DNA of 64,000 nt from CALEAR01 sp035301485 (GCA_035301485.1 DATGUF010000041.1:124001-188000); one strand, 5' to 3'. Positions 44,037 through 53,837 are shown, counted from the stretch's first letter. The notes: generated from the sequence alone by a model not told the origin. Translations and numbers: made by a program.

Positions 44037-44753
44037 TTAGACAGACTGCTCAAGAAGCATGGAACGAATATTTCCAATTGCCCTTGCTGGGTTCAGTCCT
44101 TTCGGACATGCACTCACGCAGTTCATAATGCCACGGCAACGGAACAGTGAGAACGGGTCTGTAAGTTTATCCAGACGCTCAACTGTGGCCGTATCACGGC
44201 TATCTGCTAAAAAGCGATAAGACTGTAGTAACGCGGCTGGGCCGAGATACTTCTCAGGGTTCCACCAGAAAGATGGGCAGCTCGTTGAACAGCATGCGCA
44301 CAAGATACACTCGTACAAGCCATCATACTTAGCTCTATCTTCTGGCGACTGTAAGCGCTCAATAGCAGGAGCAGGCGTATCGTTAATTAAATACGGCTGC
44401 ACTTTTTCGTATTGGTTATAGAACATAGTCATGTCTACCACCAAATCACGGATAATCGGCAAACCTGGCAATGGGCGAATTACTAGCGGTGTTTTACCTT
44501 CTACAACGCCTGGCGCCACAGAAGATAAGTGAGTAATACAAGCCAAACCATTCTTACCGTTGATGTTCATACCATCGGAACCACACACACCTTCACGGCA
44601 GGCACGGCGGTACGCCAAGGTAGGATCTTGCTCTTTTAGCAGTTCTAAAACATCTAGAACCATCATATCCCGGCCTTGTGTATCCAGCTCGAAATCCTGC
44701 ATATAAGGTTCGCGATCTGTTTCCGGGTTGTAACGATAAATACTAACTTTCAT
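44037..44753 (-). CDS. sdhB: Succinate dehydrogenase iron-sulfur subunit
   Basis: A 238-residue subunit with three Fe-S clusters between FAD and quinone. The [2Fe-2S] site is CREGVCGSDGMNINGKNGLAC; the [4Fe-4S] and [3Fe-4S] ligands lie in CILCACCSTSCPSFWW and CRGIMNCVSACPKGLNP. Length and spacing match E. coli SdhB. It has an AAGGAG ribosome site, follows sdhA by 12 bases, and ends at a terminator. Confidence 0.97.
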   Translation of the reverse strand: MKVSIYRYNPETDREPYMQDFELDTQGRDMMVLDVLELLKEQDPTLAYRRACREGVCGSDGMNINGKNGLACITHLSSVAPGVVEGKTPLVIRPLPGLPIIRDLVVDMTMFYNQYEKVQPYLINDTPAPAIERLQSPEDRAKYDGLYECILCACCSTSCPSFWWNPEKYLGPAALLQSYRFLADSRDTATVERLDKLTDPFSLFRCRGIMNCVSACPKGLNPARAIGNIRSMLLEQSV

Positions 44754-44765
44754 TTCCCGGGCTCC

Positions 44766-46550
44766 TTAATAAGTACGTGCTTTAGGTTCAAAAGCTTCAA
44801 CCGTCTTCGGCGCGAAGTTAACGTCACGCTTACCTAACGTCTTGGTGTTAGGATCGAAGATGGAGTGACATAACCAGTTTTCGTCATCGCGCTCTGGGTA
44901 ATCGTAACGGCTATGAGCACCACGGCTCTCGGTACGACCAGAAGCAGCAATAGCTGTGGCCTCAGCCACTTCTAGCAAGTTATCAAGCTCTAAAGCTTCT
45001 ACACGTGCAGTGTTAAAGGCTTTACTCTTATCGGTGAGTACGGCCTTGCTAATGCGCTCGCGCAATTCAGCAATCTCAACCTTACCCTTCTCCATTAGCT
45101 CGCCCTTACGGAACACTCCAAAGTTTGCCTGCATACTACGCTGCAACTCTTTGCGAAGCTCAGGAACTGATTCGCCGCTAGTTGGGGAATTATCCCAACG
45201 ACGGAGGCGCTGTGTTGCCTCTTCAAGATCATCAGAATTTGGTTCTGGCTGCTCGAGGCCTTGACGTAAAGCGTCCTCAATGAAGAGACCCGCTGCACGG
45301 CCAAATACCACTAGGTCAAGCAATGAGTTACCACCTAGACGGTTAGCACCGTGTACAGAAATGTTACCTACTTCACCTACTGCGAAGAGGCCATCTACCA
45401 CTTGCGCTTCACCTTCATGGCCGCCACTCATGCGCAATACCTGACCATGAATATTGGTGGGTACACCACCCATCATGTAGTGGCAAGTAGGCACAACTGG
45501 AATCGGTTCGTGTACAGGATCAACGTGCGCAAAGGTTTTAGATAGTTCACAAATACCAGGTAAGCGGCTATGTAAAACATCTTCACCTAAGTGGTCAAGC
45601 TTCAAGAATACGTGGTCGCCATCTGGGCCCGCACCTTTACCATCAAGGATTTCCATCATCATGGCACGTGCTACAACGTCACGGCTCGCCAAGTCTTTAG
45701 CGTTTGGCGCGTAACGCTCCATGAAGCGCTCACCGTCTTTGTTTAAGAGGTAACCACCTTCACCGCGGCAACCCTCAGTAACAAGCACACCTGCGCCTGC
45801 AATACCGGTTGGGTGGAACTGCCACATTTCCATATCTTGCACTGGCAAGCCAGCACGTAAAGACATACCAACACCATCACCAGTGTTAATCAAAGCGTTG
45901 GTAGTAGAAGCGTAAATACGGCCCGCACCACCTGTTGCTAGAACAGTAGCTTTAGATTTAAAGAAAACCACTTCGCCCGTTTCAATGCTCATGGCGATAA
46001 CGCCGCACACTTGGTTTTTATCGTTTTTCACCAAGTCTACCGCCAACCATTCCGCATACACTTGCGTGTTGTGCTTAAGGTTTTGCTGGTACAAAGTGTG
46101 CAACAGTGCGTGACCAGTACGGTCAGCCGCCGCACAAGTACGTGCAGCCTGCTCAGGGTTATCTGGCCCTTTAGATTGCCCACCGAAAGGACGCTGGTAA
46201 ATACGGCCTTCTTCAGTACGAGAAAACGGCAAGCCCATGTGCTCAAGTTCAAACACTACTTCTGGGCCCACTTGACACATGTATTCGATCGCGTCTTGGT
46301 CGCCAATATAGTCGGAACCTTTAACGGTATCGTACATATGCCAACGCCAATCATCATTAGGATCAGCACTCGCAATAGCACAGGTAATACCACCTTGGGC
46401 GGATACTGTGTGTGAGCGTGTTGGGAATACTTTAGAAATCAGTGCGGTTTTAAAACCTGATTGCGCCAGTTGCATGGAAGCGCGCATACCTGCACCACCA
46501 CCACCTACAACCACCGCGTCGAATGTAATAGTACGCATGTTAGAAGACAT
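44766..46550 (-). CDS. sdhA: Succinate dehydrogenase flavoprotein subunit
   Basis: A 594-residue catalytic subunit that oxidises succinate. The FAD motif is VVVGGGGAGMRASMQLAQ (about 13-30), and the His that binds FAD covalently is in TRSHTVSAQGG (about 43-53). The HPTG and GGNSLLDLVVFGR motifs are present, and the C-terminus ends in RTY. The ATG at 46550 uses a GGGAGG ribosome site that lies inside the last codons of sdhD, so translation is linked. Confidence 0.97.
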   Translation of the reverse strand: MSSNMRTITFDAVVVGGGGAGMRASMQLAQSGFKTALISKVFPTRSHTVSAQGGITCAIASADPNDDWRWHMYDTVKGSDYIGDQDAIEYMCQVGPEVVFELEHMGLPFSRTEEGRIYQRPFGGQSKGPDNPEQAARTCAAADRTGHALLHTLYQQNLKHNTQVYAEWLAVDLVKNDKNQVCGVIAMSIETGEVVFFKSKATVLATGGAGRIYASTTNALINTGDGVGMSLRAGLPVQDMEMWQFHPTGIAGAGVLVTEGCRGEGGYLLNKDGERFMERYAPNAKDLASRDVVARAMMMEILDGKGAGPDGDHVFLKLDHLGEDVLHSRLPGICELSKTFAHVDPVHEPIPVVPTCHYMMGGVPTNIHGQVLRMSGGHEGEAQVVDGLFAVGEVGNISVHGANRLGGNSLLDLVVFGRAAGLFIEDALRQGLEQPEPNSDDLEEATQRLRRWDNSPTSGESVPELRKELQRSMQANFGVFRKGELMEKGKVEIAELRERISKAVLTDKSKAFNTARVEALELDNLLEVAEATAIAASGRTESRGAHSRYDYPERDDENWLCHSIFDPNTKTLGKRDVNFAPKTVEAFEPKARTY

Positions 46551-46553
46551 GAA

Positions 46554-46931
46554 TTATTGGCCTCCCCAAATCACAACAAAACCCCACACAGTGAGAACGA
46601 GGAACGACAGCATCAATAGGCTTTGCACGGTTAAACGAAGAGCTGTAGCGGCATCACCAAATTGTGCGCGTGTTAAATAGTCGGTAGTCACTGTCCACAA
46701 GCCAACCCATGCGTGGACAATAATGGAAATAATTACCACCGAGTTGGCCAACTGCATTGGCAGGGAAGTCATGAGCGCCTTCCAGCTGTCGTAACTAACA
46801 TCACTCGCAAAAACGAGGTAGCCCATTAGGCCAATCATGTACACAGCTAACACCACAGCGCTAATGCGTTGCAGCAACCAATCCGCCATACCATTACGGC
46901 TTAGGCTAGTTACCGATGCGCTTATAGGCAT
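46554..46931 (-). CDS. sdhD: Succinate dehydrogenase membrane anchor SdhD
   Basis: A 125-residue anchor with three membrane helices that bind heme b and quinone together with SdhC. The heme-ligand region is visible as VVIISIIVHAWVGLWTVTTDYL, with the His in the second helix. I chose the ATG at 46931, seven bases after GGAG; the in-frame ATG at 46937 is too close to that site. It overlaps the end of sdhC by ten bases. Confidence 0.94.
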   Translation of the reverse strand: MPISASVTSLSRNGMADWLLQRISAVVLAVYMIGLMGYLVFASDVSYDSWKALMTSLPMQLANSVVIISIIVHAWVGLWTVTTDYLTRAQFGDAATALRLTVQSLLMLSFLVLTVWGFVVIWGGQ

Positions 46932-47308
46932 ATCCATACTCCTGCTAAAAGAATTAATACAACAGCAGAACCAATCAAAATTCTAGTAGCCAACTGGCTC
47001 TGTTCGAGTGTGTAGCCCCACCCTAAATCGAGTACTAAGTGCTTAATACCAGCGAGAAGGTGATAAATAAGCGCTGCCACTATGCCCCATAGCATGAGTT
47101 TAAATAGTGGGTTTTGCATTGTTTCTAGTAGTTCATCAAAGCTTGCAGAGGATGCCAAAGAGCGATCCAACATCCACAGTAAAATGGGTAGCGAGAAGAA
47201 AATCACGATACCTGCGATACGGTGGGTGATGGAGGCTAATGCAGCAACCGGCAATTTGATTGTTCTAATATCTAAATTTACTGGTCGGTTTTTGTTCACG
47301 GTAGCCAT
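46922..47308 (-). CDS. sdhC: Succinate dehydrogenase cytochrome b556 subunit SdhC
   Basis: A 128-residue protein with three membrane helices. The family pattern is clear: NRPVNLDIRTIKLPVAALASI, then THRIAGI with the quinone-site residues, and the heme ligand His in the HLLAGIKHLVLDLGWG segment. An in-frame GTG at 47311 directly precedes the chosen ATG. It is first in sdhCDAB, with a promoter at 47460-47488 and a leader of about 145 bases. Confidence 0.95.
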   Translation of the reverse strand: MATVNKNRPVNLDIRTIKLPVAALASITHRIAGIVIFFSLPILLWMLDRSLASSASFDELLETMQNPLFKLMLWGIVAALIYHLLAGIKHLVLDLGWGYTLEQSQLATRILIGSAVVLILLAGVWICL

Positions 47309-47459
47309 CACTTATTTTTTTGCCATGCCCAGTACTATCAAACACAGAAACATGAAGGATAGATGAGCGGTTTCGGGAACAGATCTCTGTTTTGCAGGCG
47401 TCAGCCTCACAAAACTCCTGTGCTACAAGCCACATACAGCCGTAACACAATGGGGTCGC

Positions 47460-47488
47460 AGTATATCCCTCGAGACCTACAATGACAA
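47460..47488 (-). promoter_or_regulatory. Sigma-70 promoter for sdhCDAB
   Basis: On the minus strand: TTGTCA, a 17-base spacer, TATACT. Each box matches the consensus at five of six positions. Transcription would start near 47453. Confidence 0.7.
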
Positions 47489-47716
47489 ACCTAAAGCTTT
47501 TACAAAATTAAAACAAACAAATTGGCACCCTGATTCATCTTCTTAAATACCCAACATAAGCCTATGCTTTACATAAGATAATATTTAATCAGGTAAATGC
47601 GCCAAACCCATGCGCAAAGTTTTGCTGCTGTTTTCCAGGCATCGCCACACTTCTACAACTAAGGTATGAAGAAGCTTATAAAAGAGCAGGCCTAGCTGTA
47701 ATTTTGCTACTACTTA

Positions 47717-47745
47717 TTGACAAAGAGTGCTCTAAAACGTAACTT
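47717..47745 (+). promoter_or_regulatory. Candidate sigma-70 promoter for gltA
   Basis: A perfect TTGACA, a 17-base spacer and a weak TAACTT. The strong -35 with a weak -10 suggests possible help from an activator. Start would be near 47752. Confidence 0.5.
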
Positions 47746-47936
47746 CGCCCTCGCCTAGCTTAGGGCTTTTCATTATTTAACATCTGTATAAGCGTAAGAA
47801 AAGGTACGTATTTGTACTTTAATTTGCAGGATAAACCGTCTTAAACACCACTCCTGTAATGTTAAAGCTAAGCATTTACAAAAAGAGCTAACCATCTGAA
47901 ACATAACAGGAATATGTTCCATATTAGGAGATACCC

Positions 47937-49220
47937 ATGACTGAGAAGAAAGCCACCCTTACGGTGGATGGGCACGAGGCTATAGAGCTATCTGTTTCTA
48001 CTCCCACTCTAGGGCAAGAAGTTGTCCACGTTAGCCCGTTGGCAGCCAAAGGCTTATTCACTTTTGATCCAGGTTTCCAGTCCACCGCATCCTGTGAATC
48101 TAGCATCACCTACATCGATGGCGGCAAAGGTCAATTGCTGCATCGTGGCTACTCCATTGAGGAACTCGCCAGCAAATCTGATTACATGGAAGTATGTTAC
48201 TTACTTCTTAACGGCGAACTTCCTAATGCAGAACAAAAAGAAGCTTTCACTAAGCAAGTTAAAGCTGAAATAGATGTTCCAGAGCAGCTACAAGCAGTAT
48301 TCAACGGCTTCAAACGTGATGCCCACCCCATGGGTATGCTCATGGCAGCGATCAGCGCGCTCTCCACTTACTACCACGAGAGCATTGATATTAACGATGC
48401 TGCTAGCCGCGAAGAAACCGCTATTAACCTCGTAGCAAAACTGCCTACACTTGCTGCCATGTGCTACAAGCACTCCATTGGCGAAGAGTTTGTAGCTCCA
48501 CGCGCAGACCTCAGCTACGCAGAAAACTTCTTAAACATGCTATTTGGTCGCAACGGCGAAGAACGCGCTATCTCTCCTGTGGTTGCACAAGCCATGGATC
48601 GCATTTTCATCTTGCACGCAGACCACGAACAAAACGCTTCCACCTCTACGGTGCGCGTAGCCGGTTCTTCTGGTGCTAACCCTTACGCTGCTATCGCTTC
48701 TGGTGTAGGTACCCTTTGGGGCCCAGCACACGGTGGCGCTAACGAAGCCGTTCTCAACATGCTCGATGAGATTGGCAGTGTTGACAACATCGACACCTTC
48801 ATTGCGAAAGCAAAAGACAGAAACGACCCATTCAAACTCATGGGCTTTGGCCACCGTGTTTACAAAAACTACGATCCACGTGCAAACGTAATGCGCGAAT
48901 CGTGCCACCAAGTACTCGGTGAGCTAGGTATCAATGATCCTAAACTAGACTTAGCCATGAAACTGGAAAAGATTGCTCTTTCCGATGAGTACTTCGCAGA
49001 ACGTAAGCTGTTCCCGAACGTAGACTTCTACTCAGGCATCGTTCTCAGTGCGCTTGGCATCCCCACGTCCATGTTCACCGTTATTTTTGCGCTTTCACGC
49101 ACAATCGGTTGGATTTCACACTGGGATGAAATGATCAGCAATCCATACCGCATTGCTCGTCCTCGTCAGCTATACACTGGCTACGACGAAAGACCGTTCG
49201 TAAAGTTAGAAGACCGTTAA
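47937..49220 (+). CDS. gltA: Citrate synthase
   Basis: The first TCA enzyme, condensing oxaloacetate with acetyl-CoA. It is 427 residues, the length of the hexameric, NADH-sensitive Gram-negative type (E. coli GltA 427). YIDGGKGQLLHRGYSIEELA lies near residues 60-80, the catalytic His in HGGANEAVLNML, and the second His plus Asp region in GFGHRVYKNYDPRA. It has an AGGAG ribosome site with a small palindrome just upstream. It diverges from sdhC and is followed by a UUCG terminator. Confidence 0.97.
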   Translation: MTEKKATLTVDGHEAIELSVSTPTLGQEVVHVSPLAAKGLFTFDPGFQSTASCESSITYIDGGKGQLLHRGYSIEELASKSDYMEVCYLLLNGELPNAEQKEAFTKQVKAEIDVPEQLQAVFNGFKRDAHPMGMLMAAISALSTYYHESIDINDAASREETAINLVAKLPTLAAMCYKHSIGEEFVAPRADLSYAENFLNMLFGRNGEERAISPVVAQAMDRIFILHADHEQNASTSTVRVAGSSGANPYAAIASGVGTLWGPAHGGANEAVLNMLDEIGSVDNIDTFIAKAKDRNDPFKLMGFGHRVYKNYDPRANVMRESCHQVLGELGINDPKLDLAMKLEKIALSDEYFAERKLFPNVDFYSGIVLSALGIPTSMFTVIFALSRTIGWISHWDEMISNPYRIARPRQLYTGYDERPFVKLEDR

Positions 49221-49231
49221 GAGCTTCTATC

Positions 49232-49259
49232 AAAAAAACCGCCTTCGGGCGGTTTTTTT
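49232..49259 (+). terminator. gltA terminator with TTCG loop
   Basis: AAAAAAACCGCC, TTCG, GGCGGTTTTTTT: a perfect 12-pair stem with a UUCG tetraloop and a U run, 11 bases past the gltA stop. Confidence 0.95.
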
Positions 49260-49350
49260 ATTTATGAAGGCCTATTTACTCAGCCCCCTACATCTTCTGA
49301 GTAACAAGAGGTAATATCCTTCTCTTAGTATTTCTTCATAAGGAATAATA

Positions 49351-50241
49351 ATGACAAACCTTAATTCAGTGGCATTTATCGGTTTAGGCGTGATGGGCTA
49401 TCCCATGGCCGCGCACCTTATTAACGCTGGCTACAACGTAACCGTATATAACAGAACTGCTAGCAAAGCACAGCAATGGCAGCAAGAACATGGCGGCCAC
49501 ACCGCAGCAACCCCCGCAGAGGCTGCTCGTAACGCACAAGTAGTATTTACCTGTGTGGGTAACGACGATGATTTACGCAGTGTGGTTTATGGTAGCGAAG
49601 GCATCCTCGCCGGCTTACCCGAAGGTGGCTATCTCGTTGACCACAGCACCACTTCCGCCGAGGTAGCGAGGGAATTAGCAGAGGCCTGTGCAGAAAAACA
49701 CTGTCACTTTATGGATGCTCCCATTTCTGGAGGCCAACAAGGTGCTGAAAATGGCGCATTAACTATTATGTGTGGCGCTGAGCCTACTGTATTTAAAACC
49801 ATCGAGCCCATTATTAGTCATTACGCAAAAGCCGTTAACCATATGGGTGCACCTGGCGCAGGCCAGCTAACAAAAATGTGTAACCAAATTGCCGTAGCAG
49901 GTGCTATCCAAGGCCTTGCTGAATCCATGCTTTTCGCCGAGCAAGCAGGCCTAGATTTAGACAAAGCGGTAACCGTAATGTCTGCGGGCGCAGCGAGTTC
50001 ATGGCAAATGGTGAACCGCTATAAAACAATGATTGCTGATGATTACAACCATGGTTTTGCCGTAGACTGGATGCTGAAAGACCTCGATATTTGCTTAACT
50101 GAAGCAAAGCGTAATGGTGCCGAAGTGCCCATTACAGAAATCATTAACGATTTCTATCAGGAAATTCGAGCCATGGGCGGTGGTCGTTGGGATACTTCTA
50201 GCCTATACAAGCGTTTACAAAAAATCGTCGCAGATAAATAA
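49351..50241 (+). CDS. NAD(P)-dependent beta-hydroxyacid dehydrogenase family protein
   Basis: A 296-residue oxidoreductase of the 3-hydroxyisobutyrate / tartronate semialdehyde reductase family. The cofactor motif is GLGVMGYPMAAHL (about 11-23), followed by NRT, which favours NADP. The substrate motif is DAPISGGQQGAENG and the catalytic Lys lies in GAGQLTKMCNQI. The true substrate (3-hydroxyisobutyrate, tartronate semialdehyde, succinic semialdehyde or other) cannot be told from sequence alone. It has an AAGGA ribosome site. yejE starts 20 bases later. Confidence 0.87.
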   Translation: MTNLNSVAFIGLGVMGYPMAAHLINAGYNVTVYNRTASKAQQWQQEHGGHTAATPAEAARNAQVVFTCVGNDDDLRSVVYGSEGILAGLPEGGYLVDHSTTSAEVARELAEACAEKHCHFMDAPISGGQQGAENGALTIMCGAEPTVFKTIEPIISHYAKAVNHMGAPGAGQLTKMCNQIAVAGAIQGLAESMLFAEQAGLDLDKAVTVMSAGAASSWQMVNRYKTMIADDYNHGFAVDWMLKDLDICLTEAKRNGAEVPITEIINDFYQEIRAMGGGRWDTSSLYKRLQKIVADK

Positions 50242-50261
50242 CACCTTGCAGGCAGTTAAAC

Positions 50262-51290
50262 ATGCAGCTAAAACACCCGTTGCGCCAAAGACAATGGTTG
50301 GCTTTTAAAGCCAACCGTCGTGGTTACTGGTCTTTTTGGATTTTCATTCTGCTGTTTGTAGCGTGCATGGCTGCAGAACTTATCGCGAACGATAAACCTA
50401 TCTTGCTAAAGTATGACGGTGAGCTTTATTTTCCTATCCTTAAAACTTATCCCGAAACCACCTTCGGCGGTTTTTTTGAAACGGAAACTGACTACAAAGA
50501 CACCTATGTACGAGAGCTTATTGAAGAAAAGGGTTGGATGCTGTGGCCTATAATCCCCTTTCACCACAGCACCATTAATTATGAATTAACCGTTCCCTCA
50601 CCTTCTAAGCCTTCAAAAGAAAACTTATTGGGCACAGATGATCAAGGGCGCGATGTGTTGGCTCGCATTATTTATGGCGCCCGAACCTCTTTACTCTTCG
50701 GCTTATTACTAACAATCTCTAGCAGCCTTATTGGCATCATAGCGGGGGCCATTCAAGGTTACTTTGGTGGCTGGATAGATTTAAGTGGCCAACGCTTGCT
50801 AGAGGTTTGGTCTAGCATGCCTACCCTTTACTTAATTATTATTCTTTCCAGTTTTGTGAACCCTGGATTTTGGTGGCTGTTGTTCATCATGCTGCTCTTT
50901 TCATGGATGGCATTGGTGGATTTGGTACGTGCTGAGTTTTTACGGTGCCGTAATTTTGACTATGTGAAAGCCGCTAAAGCCATGGGCTTGCCTTCACACA
51001 CCATAATGTTCCGCCATATGCTGCCTAATGCCATGGTGGCCACACTTACGTTTATGCCGTTTATCTTAAATGGTGCCATTACCACCCTAACCACTCTCGA
51101 CTTTATTGGCTTCGGCCTACCGCCTGGCTCAGCCTCTTTAGGCGAGCTGCTAAGCCAAGGTAAAGCGCATTTACATGCCCCCTGGCTGGGTATTAGCGGT
51201 TTTGTTTCACTCGCCGTCTTGTTGTCGTTGCTTATCTTTATCGGCGAAGCGGTGAGAGACGCTTTTGACCCAAGGAAGTATTTACAGTGA
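50262..51290 (+). CDS. yejE: Peptide ABC transporter permease YejE
   Basis: A 342-residue inner membrane permease of the Dpp/Opp type. It has an N-terminal helix (about 22-43), a periplasmic stretch with YDGELYFPILKTYPETTFGG, then five helices. The LLGTDDQGRDVLARIIYGAR and EEA-type loop (FDYVKAAKAMGL) are typical and the latter contacts the ATPase. This is the YejE type of the YejABEF transporter, which imports peptides such as microcin C in E. coli. yejA and yejB are not next to it here. yejF follows with a four-base overlap. Confidence 0.92.
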   Translation: MQLKHPLRQRQWLAFKANRRGYWSFWIFILLFVACMAAELIANDKPILLKYDGELYFPILKTYPETTFGGFFETETDYKDTYVRELIEEKGWMLWPIIPFHHSTINYELTVPSPSKPSKENLLGTDDQGRDVLARIIYGARTSLLFGLLLTISSSLIGIIAGAIQGYFGGWIDLSGQRLLEVWSSMPTLYLIIILSSFVNPGFWWLLFIMLLFSWMALVDLVRAEFLRCRNFDYVKAAKAMGLPSHTIMFRHMLPNAMVATLTFMPFILNGAITTLTTLDFIGFGLPPGSASLGELLSQGKAHLHAPWLGISGFVSLAVLLSLLIFIGEAVRDAFDPRKYLQ

Positions 51291-52870
51291 GCTTATTGAG
51301 CGTTGAAAATCTGAGTTTACGTTTTGCCCATCAAGCAGAAGATGTGGTGCATAACGTGAGTTTCAACGTAGCCGCGGGTGAAATGGTGGCTCTCGTGGGA
51401 GAGTCGGGCTCTGGAAAATCCTTAACCGCCCTAGCTTTGATGGATTTACTCCCTGCAGGGTGCCAGCGTACAGCAGACAAAATTGAGCTTTCAGGGCGCG
51501 ATATTTTATCGCTTTCGCCACTTCAACAATATGCTATACGCGGCGGCGAAATCGGTATGATTTTTCAAGAACCCATGACCGCGCTAAACCCATTGCACAC
51601 CATTGAAAAGCAAATCAGCGAAACATTGATTTTGCATCAAGGCATGTCACAAAATGAGGCACGGCAACGTGTGCTTGAGCTACTAGACAAAGTACAACTA
51701 CACCAAGGCCCGCAACTACTGCGCCGATATCCACACCAGTTGTCTGGTGGCCAACGCCAACGCGTGATGATAGCCATGGCGTTAGCGAACAACCCCAAAC
51801 TGCTTATTGCTGACGAACCAACCACCGCTTTAGACGTTACAGTGCAAGCTGACATCTTAGCTTTGCTACGCGATTTACAAGAAAATATGCAGCTGGGGAT
51901 ACTCCTTATTACTCACGATTTACCGCTTGTTAAACGCTACGCAGATCATGTGGTAGTAATGCAAAACGGGCGCTTTATTGAACAAAACACATGCGCAGCT
52001 TTGTTCGCATCCCCGCAAACAGATTATGCCAAGAAACTACTAGCAACAGTGCTCAACGACCCTGCGCCCACACCTAACAAGCAGCGCGAAATATTGCTTA
52101 GCACCCATGGCTTAAGCGTTTCTTTTCCAGCACCTGCAACACTTTTCCGCCGTCGCCCTGCCCCCTTTCAAGCAGTAAAAAACATTGCTTTAACGGTTCG
52201 CAAAGGGGAAACACTGGGTGTTGTCGGTGAAAGCGGCAGCGGTAAAAGCACGCTAGCCCAAGCTATTTTGCAACTGACACCTGCTACAGGGCAGATAAAT
52301 TTCGATGGTTTAGAGCTACTACAATTAAAACGCCAAGAACTAAGACAGTGGCGGGCTCGCTGCCAAGTGGTTTTTCAGGACCCTTGGAGCGCGTTAAACC
52401 CTAGGCTTACAGTTGGGCAAATTATTACTGAGGGGCTTAATTTTCATGCCCCCTCACTAACGCAACAAGAAGTTAACAATAAGCTCTGCAAAATGCTGCA
52501 AGAAGTTGACTTACCGGAAGATTTTCAGCACCGTTACCCGCACGAACTCTCTGGCGGGCAACGCCAGCGGGTGGCCATTGCTCGAGCTCTCATTCTACAA
52601 CCAGATTTATTAATTTTAGATGAGCCCACTTCGGCTTTGGATCGCAGCGTGCAATTTCAAATTCTTGCGTTATTACAAAAACTGCAACGAGATTACTCTT
52701 TATCCTATATTTTTATCAGCCACGATTTACAGGTGGTGCGCGCCATGAGCCATGAATTGCTGGTGCTTTATGCTGGAGAAGCCATTGAACAGGGGCCCAC
52801 GGAAGCCATCTTTCAGCAGCCACAGCATGCCTATACTCAGGCCTTGCTTAAAGCAGCATTAGAAAGCTGA
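51287..52870 (+). CDS. yejF: Peptide ABC transporter double ATPase YejF
   Basis: A 527-residue fused ATPase with two complete nucleotide-binding domains. The first has Walker A GESGSGKSL, signature LSGGQRQRVMIA and Walker B LLIADEPTTALD. The second has GESGSGKST, LSGGQRQRVAIAR and LLILDEPTSALD. Between them lies an oligopeptide/dipeptide transporter C-terminal segment. The start is GTG, overlapping the yejE stop as GTGA, with AAGGAAG upstream. Confidence 0.93.
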   Translation: MSLLSVENLSLRFAHQAEDVVHNVSFNVAAGEMVALVGESGSGKSLTALALMDLLPAGCQRTADKIELSGRDILSLSPLQQYAIRGGEIGMIFQEPMTALNPLHTIEKQISETLILHQGMSQNEARQRVLELLDKVQLHQGPQLLRRYPHQLSGGQRQRVMIAMALANNPKLLIADEPTTALDVTVQADILALLRDLQENMQLGILLITHDLPLVKRYADHVVVMQNGRFIEQNTCAALFASPQTDYAKKLLATVLNDPAPTPNKQREILLSTHGLSVSFPAPATLFRRRPAPFQAVKNIALTVRKGETLGVVGESGSGKSTLAQAILQLTPATGQINFDGLELLQLKRQELRQWRARCQVVFQDPWSALNPRLTVGQIITEGLNFHAPSLTQQEVNNKLCKMLQEVDLPEDFQHRYPHELSGGQRQRVAIARALILQPDLLILDEPTSALDRSVQFQILALLQKLQRDYSLSYIFISHDLQVVRAMSHELLVLYAGEAIEQGPTEAIFQQPQHAYTQALLKAALES

Positions 52871-52973
52871 GCATGCCACAATAATCGGTTGCACTTTATT
52901 AGTTCGCAAGCGGCACTGAATCGTTTAGGCTTCTCATTAACACTTCGCGTTATCTTTAAATAAGAGGTTTATC

Positions 52974-53774
52974 ATGGGTTTTCTTTCTAACAAACGTTTT
53001 TTGATCGTTGGTATTGCCAGCAACAAATCCATTGCTTGGGGCATTGCTGAAGCTATGCACAAGCAAGGTGCAGAACTCGCTTTTACTTACCAAAATGATC
53101 GTTTAAAAAGCCGTGTTGTAAAAGCGGCTGAACAATTTGGCAGCAGTGCTAATTTATGTTTTCCATGTGATGTGGCTAGCGACGAAGAGATTAACGCCGT
53201 ATTTGAAAACCTACAGCAACAATGGGATGGCTTGGATGGCATTATCCACGCCGTAGGCTTTGCGCCCGGCCACGAACTCGATGGTAACTTTGTTGACGTT
53301 GCCACACGTGAAGGCTTCCAAATTGCCCACGACATTTCAAGCTATAGCTTAGTCGCCCTCGCACAAGCAGGTAAAAATATGCTCTACAAACGCAAGGGCA
53401 GCATTCTTACCCTTACCTACCACGCAAGCCAACAAACTGTGCCTAATTACAACGTGATGGGTTTAGCCAAAGCAAGCCTAGAAGCCGGCGTGCGTTACTT
53501 AGCAGCTAGCATGGGCCCAGAAGGAGTGCGCGTTAATGCTATTTCAGCGGGCCCTATTAGAACACTTGCAGCCTCAGGCATTAAAAAATTCCGGACCATG
53601 CTAGATCAAAACGCTGCCAAAGCCCCCTTACGACGCAACGTTACCATTGAGGAAGTGGGCAACACAGCAGCCTTTTTATGCTCTGAGCTCGCGTCAGGTA
53701 TTACTGGCGAAATCATTTATGTTGATGGTGGTGCCAGCACCTCTGCTATGTCTTTTATGGAAGAAGAGGAATAG
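52974..53774 (+). CDS. fabI: Enoyl-[acyl-carrier-protein] reductase FabI
   Basis: The NADH-dependent enoyl-ACP reductase that completes each fatty acid elongation cycle. The 266-residue protein opens with the FabI cofactor motif (GFLSNKRFLIVGIASNKSIA). The catalytic Tyr-x6-Lys is intact in YNVMGLAK, and VNAISAGPIRTLAASGIKKF follows. This is the triclosan-target type, not FabV or FabK. AGAGG serves as ribosome site. It appears monocistronic and ends at a terminator shared with ppiD. Confidence 0.96.
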   Translation: MGFLSNKRFLIVGIASNKSIAWGIAEAMHKQGAELAFTYQNDRLKSRVVKAAEQFGSSANLCFPCDVASDEEINAVFENLQQQWDGLDGIIHAVGFAPGHELDGNFVDVATREGFQIAHDISSYSLVALAQAGKNMLYKRKGSILTLTYHASQQTVPNYNVMGLAKASLEAGVRYLAASMGPEGVRVNAISAGPIRTLAASGIKKFRTMLDQNAAKAPLRRNVTIEEVGNTAAFLCSELASGITGEIIYVDGGASTSAMSFMEEEE

Positions 53775-53837
53775 TTTTAGGCATGGCTTGTGTTTGAAAC
53801 CAAGCCGTGTTCAAGGTTGCTTAATTAGCACCTATAA

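Larger units (their letters stand above)
47309..47936. other. Divergent sdh / gltA regulatory gap
   Basis: About 630 bases without a convincing gene. It holds an sdh promoter (47460-47488), a gltA promoter (47717-47745) and the palindrome AATATG-TTC-CATATT (47911-47925) directly before the gltA ribosome site. Both operons would have long leaders (about 145 and 185 bases). Several AT-rich stretches (47500-47600) lie between them. No riboswitch was recognised. TCA genes are often controlled here by ArcA- or CRP-like proteins, but I saw no clear consensus site. Confidence 0.55.

Noticed and set aside
47309..47936. Small genes in the sdh-gltA gap
   Set aside because: The only frames are about 60 codons, lack ribosome sites and overlap the promoters.
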